A stretch of DNA of 64,000 bases. It comes from Crenothrix sp043729335 (lineage in GTDB: Bacteria; Pseudomonadota; Gammaproteobacteria; Methylococcales; Methylomonadaceae). The position numbers and the translations under genes were made by a program. The stretch spans positions 186,001-250,000 of the forward strand of contig NZ_JAYTLQ010000002.1 of assembly GCF_043729335.1 (NCBI RefSeq). Reading direction: 5' to 3'. How positions within the stretch are numbered: the stretch's first letter is position 1; each line of letters begins with the position of its first letter. Of the stretch, positions 63,478 through 64,000 are shown piece after piece. The notes under the pieces were generated by a model. It saw only the letters and a program-made list of their open reading frames with translations, was not told the DNA's origin and made no database searches.

Positions 63478-63901
63478 TAGATAGCATTTTTTATGGGTTG
63501 TATTCCATAAACAACATTGATAATCACAAAAAAACCTGAATTACTAGGTAAATACTACCCGTTTTAATGTGAAATAGTGCACAGATTTTAAAGTGCTAAT
63601 TCCTTATCATGACATCAAACCGGAAAACAACACAAAACGTTTATGACTTATATAAGCTGTTGTTAATTTATGTAAGTTACATTCAAAAATAAAAATATTT
63701 TCAATTTTTCTAAAAAAACCATAGGACACAATAATGGAAGCACATATTTCCAAATCCATCTTAAGGTTTTTTTATAAAGGCCAGTTTTGCCTTGGCACTT
63801 AGGACAGTTTTTTAAATTCACCAGACCAAATTATTTTCTGTCAAAAATCAGCCAAGTATAAATTTTATCACCCTCACGATAGAGACTTAACGGTAACTTC
63901 A
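63478..63901. other. AT-rich gap with a possible 22-codon frame
   Basis: No firm gene. A 22-codon frame at 63734-63802 (start MEAHISKSILRFFY, AGGA eight bases upstream) ends in TAG. After that stop the same frame stays open for 33 codons and joins the partial gene at 63902. Whether the short frame is translated is unknown. No sigma-54 promoter was seen here. Confidence 0.4.
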
Positions 63902-64000
63902 ATGTATATATCAAAATTTTATAAAAATCCCTTCACTCCTTTCTGTATTGCATCCTTAATAGCCGTTAGCCAGAATGGCTTTGCCGCCGGTAATACGGTA
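63902..64000 (+). CDS. N-terminus of an exported protein (cut by window edge)
   Basis: Only 33 codons are visible. They form a typical signal peptide: basic start (YISKFYKNP), hydrophobic core (FTPFCIASLIAV) and a cleavage region near GFAA-GN. The ribosome site is weak. The mature protein lies beyond the right edge, so its family cannot be judged. Confidence 0.6.
   Translation, partial: MYISKFYKNPFTPFCIASLIAVSQNGFAAGNTV

Overview
This window looks like a chromosome segment of a moderately AT-rich gammaproteobacterium, most likely a type I methanotroph or close methylotroph relative (Methylococcales). The evidence for that placement is two tandem genes for NAD(P)-dependent methylene-tetrahydromethanopterin dehydrogenase (MtdB type), a gammaproteobacterial-style dcw cluster, the lpoA-yraN-diaA / rsmI neighbourhood, and glycosylation genes of the exosortase A (XrtA/PEP-CTERM) kind. 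The genus is inference; no rRNA gene is present.

Layout. (1) 1-15953, minus strand: a complete-order division and cell-wall (dcw) cluster, mraZ-rsmH-ftsL-ftsI-murE-murF-mraY-murD-ftsW-murG-murC-murB-ddlB-ftsQ-ftsA, with ftsA running off the left edge. Almost every junction overlaps or abuts. In front of mraZ lie a sigma-70-like promoter and four GTGGN direct repeats, a clear MraZ operator. (2) 16417-19151, minus: a copB-copA periplasmic copper-resistance pair. (3) 19390-33818: a surface-polysaccharide region, almost all minus strand, with several GT2 and GT4 glycosyltransferases, a Wzx-like flippase, an O-antigen-ligase-like protein, a methyltransferase, UDP-glucose dehydrogenase and a UDP-glucuronate epimerase. 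Three proteins resemble exosortase A-associated families. It is followed on the plus strand by prsR, the sigma-54-dependent PEP-CTERM response regulator. Neither the exosortase nor the kinase PrsK is in the window. (4) 36296-43383: housekeeping genes (NlpC/P60 lipoprotein, FUN14-like membrane protein, yheS, dedA, ubiC, recG, ridA). (5) 43448-48544: two mtdB paralogues, then accessory genes (DUF1566-type protein, Uma2-like nuclease, membrane acyltransferase). (6) 48589-54430: diaA, yraN, lpoA, rsmI, cca and a TSUP permease. (7) 54536-58838: a large FecR-TPR-beta-barrel outer-membrane protein, a 77-residue peptide directly behind it, and an exported unknown protein. (8) 59230-62569: ilvB-ilvH-ilvC, closed by a strong terminator. 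(9) 62648-63477: a 17-bp palindrome, a consensus-quality sigma-54 promoter and a gene whose C-terminus resembles a degenerate PEP-CTERM sorting signal. A truncated exported protein begins at 63902.

The parts fit together as follows. The dcw cluster makes lipid II and the divisome. LpoA (PBP1A activator) and the NlpC/P60 lipoprotein act on the same wall. The polysaccharide locus together with PrsR points to an XrtA/PEP-CTERM extracellular-matrix programme. The sigma-54 promoter near the right end is the best candidate in this window for a PrsR target. No tRNA, rRNA, CRISPR array, intact insertion sequence or phage gene was recognised.
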